Positions 4,365 to 5,592 of a DNA stretch of 5,592 nt are shown one piece after another (the stretch's first letter is position 1; each line of letters begins with the position of its first letter). The DNA is from Candidatus Gastranaerophilales bacterium (GTDB lineage: Bacteria; Cyanobacteriota; Vampirovibrionia; Gastranaerophilales; Gastranaerophilaceae). The translations under genes and the position numbers were made by a program. The stretch is from positions 1 through 5,592 of the forward strand of contig CALVEE010000024.1 of assembly GCA_944326495.1 (NCBI GenBank), given 5' to 3'. The notes below the pieces were generated by a model. The model had not been told where the DNA came from. It saw nothing but the letters and a program-made list of their open reading frames with translations, and ran no database searches.

Positions 4365-5201
4365 TTAAAAGTCAGCTTCAAATACATATTCGGCAGGGCC
4401 TGTTAAGAATACATCCTCGTCGGGTTTGTTTGGTGTACCGTTCCAGACAACATTTACAACTCCGCCAGGAAGATGGACCTCGCAGGAGTTTTCAATATAT
4501 CCGTTTAGAATTCCTGCAACGACACTCGCGCAGGCGCCTGTCCCGCAGGCAAGGGTTATTCCGCAGCCGCGCTCCCAGACTGCAAGCTCGATTTTCTTAT
4601 AAGATTTTATTTTAACAAACTCCACATTTGTTTTTTCAGGGAATTCCGCACCAGTCTCAATTATCGGGCCGTACTCTTTTGCAAACGACATTACATCATC
4701 GTCAGGAGACACAAAGATAACAAAATGCGGATTGCCCATTGATACGGCATTGCCTTCAAATATCATGTTTTTAACCGAAATCTTGTAATTTAAATTATTA
4801 TTCGGAAGGAACGGTATTTTTTCGGTTTCTAAAATCGGTTTTGACATATTAACCATAACCTGCCCGTCAAAAAGAATTTTGGGTGCCATAATTCCTGCAA
4901 GAGTTTTAACTGTAAACTCTGATTTTTTAACAAACTCTCTGTCATAAACATATTTTGCAAAACACCTCATTCCGTTTCCGCACATCTGGGCGGTTGAGCC
5001 GTCTGAATTATAGAAAAACCAGCCGATATCAGCATCTTCAATGTTTGTATTCGGAATAATAAGCCCGTCCGCTCCGATTCCGAAATGTCTGTCACAAAGT
5101 TTTTTTGCAGCTTCCGGCATTGAGAGATTTAGTTTTGAAAACTCTTCATAATCAATTATTACAAAATCATTTCCGCAGCCCTGCATTTTTGTGACTTTCA
5201 T
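4365..5201 (-). CDS. dapF: Diaminopimelate epimerase DapF
   Basis: PLP-independent racemase that converts LL-diaminopimelate to meso-diaminopimelate, the precursor of lysine and of the peptidoglycan cross-link residue; cytoplasmic. Its 278 residues fit the family (about 270-285). It has the two symmetrical half-domains, each with one catalytic cysteine: Cys74 in MCGNGMRC and Cys219 in ACGTGACA. Substrate-binding motifs are GCGNDF (8-13, Asn11), GNPHF (156-160) and WERGCG (209-214). The start is supported by GGAGG at 5206-5210 on the minus strand, four bases from the ATG. An R3 copy lies 24 bp upstream of the start, and a possible promoter lies beyond it. It is transcribed away from the R2 array, and its stop codon abuts a plus-strand remnant. 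There is no sign of damage. Confidence 0.96.
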   Translation of the reverse strand: MKVTKMQGCGNDFVIIDYEEFSKLNLSMPEAAKKLCDRHFGIGADGLIIPNTNIEDADIGWFFYNSDGSTAQMCGNGMRCFAKYVYDREFVKKSEFTVKTLAGIMAPKILFDGQVMVNMSKPILETEKIPFLPNNNLNYKISVKNMIFEGNAVSMGNPHFVIFVSPDDDVMSFAKEYGPIIETGAEFPEKTNVEFVKIKSYKKIELAVWERGCGITLACGTGACASVVAGILNGYIENSCEVHLPGGVVNVVWNGTPNKPDEDVFLTGPAEYVFEADF

Positions 5202-5225
5202 TTTTCCTCCAATCGATTAGTTAAT

Positions 5226-5258
5226 GTCAGGCAATGCCTGACCTACAGACTACAGACT
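5226..5258 (-). repeat. R3 palindromic repeat, copy 4, in the dapF leader
   Basis: Core GTCAGGCAATGCCTGAC (5226-5242) with the CTACAGAC arm on its right side only, followed by a partial duplication (TACAGACTA, 5251-5259). Read on the minus strand the order is GTCTGTA, GTCTGTAG, core. It therefore keeps the outer arm seen in copy 3 on one side and lacks it on the dapF side. It would fall within the dapF 5' leader and could fold as an RNA hairpin upstream of the ribosome binding site. Confidence 0.85.
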
Positions 5259-5260
5259 AA

Positions 5261-5289
5261 AGTTTAACATTTCTTAATACAATAAGCAA
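5261..5289 (-). promoter_or_regulatory. Possible dapF promoter
   Basis: On the minus strand TTGCTT (5284-5289) and TAAACT (5261-5266) are separated by 17 bp, a correct sigma-70 spacing with 3 of 6 and 4 of 6 consensus bases. In AT-rich DNA such a match is weak evidence. If real, the transcript would carry R3 copy 4 in its leader. Confidence 0.3.
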
Positions 5290-5360
5290 GTTTAAAAATA
5301 AAAAAATACTTTACAAAAATACAAGGTTAGTAAAAGTAAAAATTTTGCTTATTGAAAATA

Positions 5361-5448
5361 TGCCCCCTCCCTTATGAGGGAGGGTTGGGGTGGGTGATAA
5401 CAAACCTTGCACTAAACAAGGCTTACGCCTTTAACGCAAACCCCTAAC
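5361..5448 (+). repeat. R2 tandem array, unit 1
   Basis: An 88-bp unit repeated at 5505-5592 with one mismatch (the C/T in GCTTACG[C/T]CTTT). It contains a hairpin CCCTCCCT-TATG-AGGGAGGG, then a G-rich run, a smaller hairpin CCTTG/CAAGG, and ends in CCCCTAAC. The repeat period is 144 bp. Confidence 0.92.
5378..5394 (+). other. G-quadruplex motif in R2 unit 1
   Basis: GGGAGGGTTGGGGTGGG has four runs of three or more G with loops of one or two bases. This fits the canonical intramolecular G-quadruplex rule with very short loops, which favour stability. Confidence 0.7.
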
Positions 5449-5504
5449 GGGCTGGCACCCATCCTAACCTTCCCTCTAGGGAAGGAACGCTATACGCTTG
5501 GCGC
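5449..5504 (+). repeat. R2 array spacer carrying an inverted, diverged R2 half
   Basis: The 56-bp spacer between the two 88-bp units contains CACCCATCCTAACCTTCCCT and the hairpin CCTTCCCT-CT-AGGGAAGG. Read in reverse this is a diverged version of the head of the main unit, so each 144-bp period holds two R2 heads facing each other. Its GCTATACGCTTGGCGC end corresponds to the GCGCCAAGC-TATAG segment of the left-end copy at about 384-399. Confidence 0.75.
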
Positions 5505-5592
5505 TGCCCCCTCCCTTATGAGGGAGGGTTGGGGTGGGTGATAACAAACCTTGCACTAAACAAGGCTTACGTCTTTAACGCAAACCCCTAAC
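5505..5592 (+). repeat. R2 tandem array, unit 2 (runs off the window)
   Basis: Second 88-bp unit, 87 of 88 identical to unit 1, ending exactly with the window. Whether the array continues cannot be seen here. Confidence 0.92.
5522..5538 (+). other. G-quadruplex motif in R2 unit 2
   Basis: Identical to the motif in unit 1, 144 bp further on, giving regularly phased G-quadruplex candidates on the same strand. Confidence 0.7.

Noticed and set aside
4430..4615. Arginine-rich plus-strand open frame
   Set aside because: Antisense to dapF; composition reflects the complement of dapF codons.
5361..5592. R2 array as a CRISPR
   Set aside because: Units are 88 bp with a 56-bp spacer that is itself repeat-related; no short repeats with unique spacers and no cas genes.

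Overview
The window is AT-rich chromosomal DNA from a bacterium that makes its own fatty acids (type II FAS) and meso-diaminopimelate. It carries four confidently recognised housekeeping genes, xerD-like, fabD, fabG and dapF, plus one accessory gene of the ORF6N (KilA-N-associated) family. Low GC, AAGGAG/GGAGG ribosome binding sites and GC-rich dispersed intergenic repeats would suit a host-associated lineage such as Vampirovibrionia/Gastranaerophilales or a similar group. That assignment is an impression and no marker in the window proves it.

Layout. Positions 1-685 hold no convincing gene: two copies of a GC-rich hairpin repeat (here called R1), one inverted copy of a C-rich/G-rich repeat (R2), and short coding-like scraps. 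A complete tyrosine recombinase gene (686-1531, minus) and fabD (1782-2729, plus) diverge from a 250-bp AT-rich region. That region holds the fabD ribosome binding site, an 11-bp inverted repeat and a weak dif-like 28-mer next to the recombinase start. fabD and fabG (3384-4115) would form a simple two-gene operon, but an ORF6N gene (2770-3330) sits between them, bracketed by two direct copies of a palindromic repeat (R3, core GTCAGGCA-W-TGCCTGAC). A strong hairpin terminator (4140-4168) closes the operon. Positions 4176-4364 hold two short C-terminal coding remnants pointing away from a third, decayed R3 copy. dapF (4365-5201, minus) follows, with a fourth R3 copy just upstream of its start. 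The right end (5361-5592) is a 144-bp-period tandem array of R2 carrying G-quadruplex motifs, running off the window.

How the genes work together. FabD loads malonyl groups onto acyl carrier protein and FabG performs the first reduction after each condensation, so the plus-strand operon supplies two steps of fatty-acid synthesis; fabH, acpP and fabF are not in the window. DapF provides meso-diaminopimelate for peptidoglycan and lysine. The recombinase is the type that resolves chromosome dimers. The ORF6N gene has no evident link to lipid metabolism and looks like a passenger.

The most unusual signal is inside the ORF6N gene. Two near-perfect palindromes of 29 and 31 bp lie exactly 39 bp (13 codons) apart. 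They differ from each other by two compensatory base-pair swaps, so each palindrome stays intact while the encoded residues change. The second point of interest is the R3 family: it brackets the ORF6N gene as direct repeats and also sits exactly at the junction between two truncated genes.
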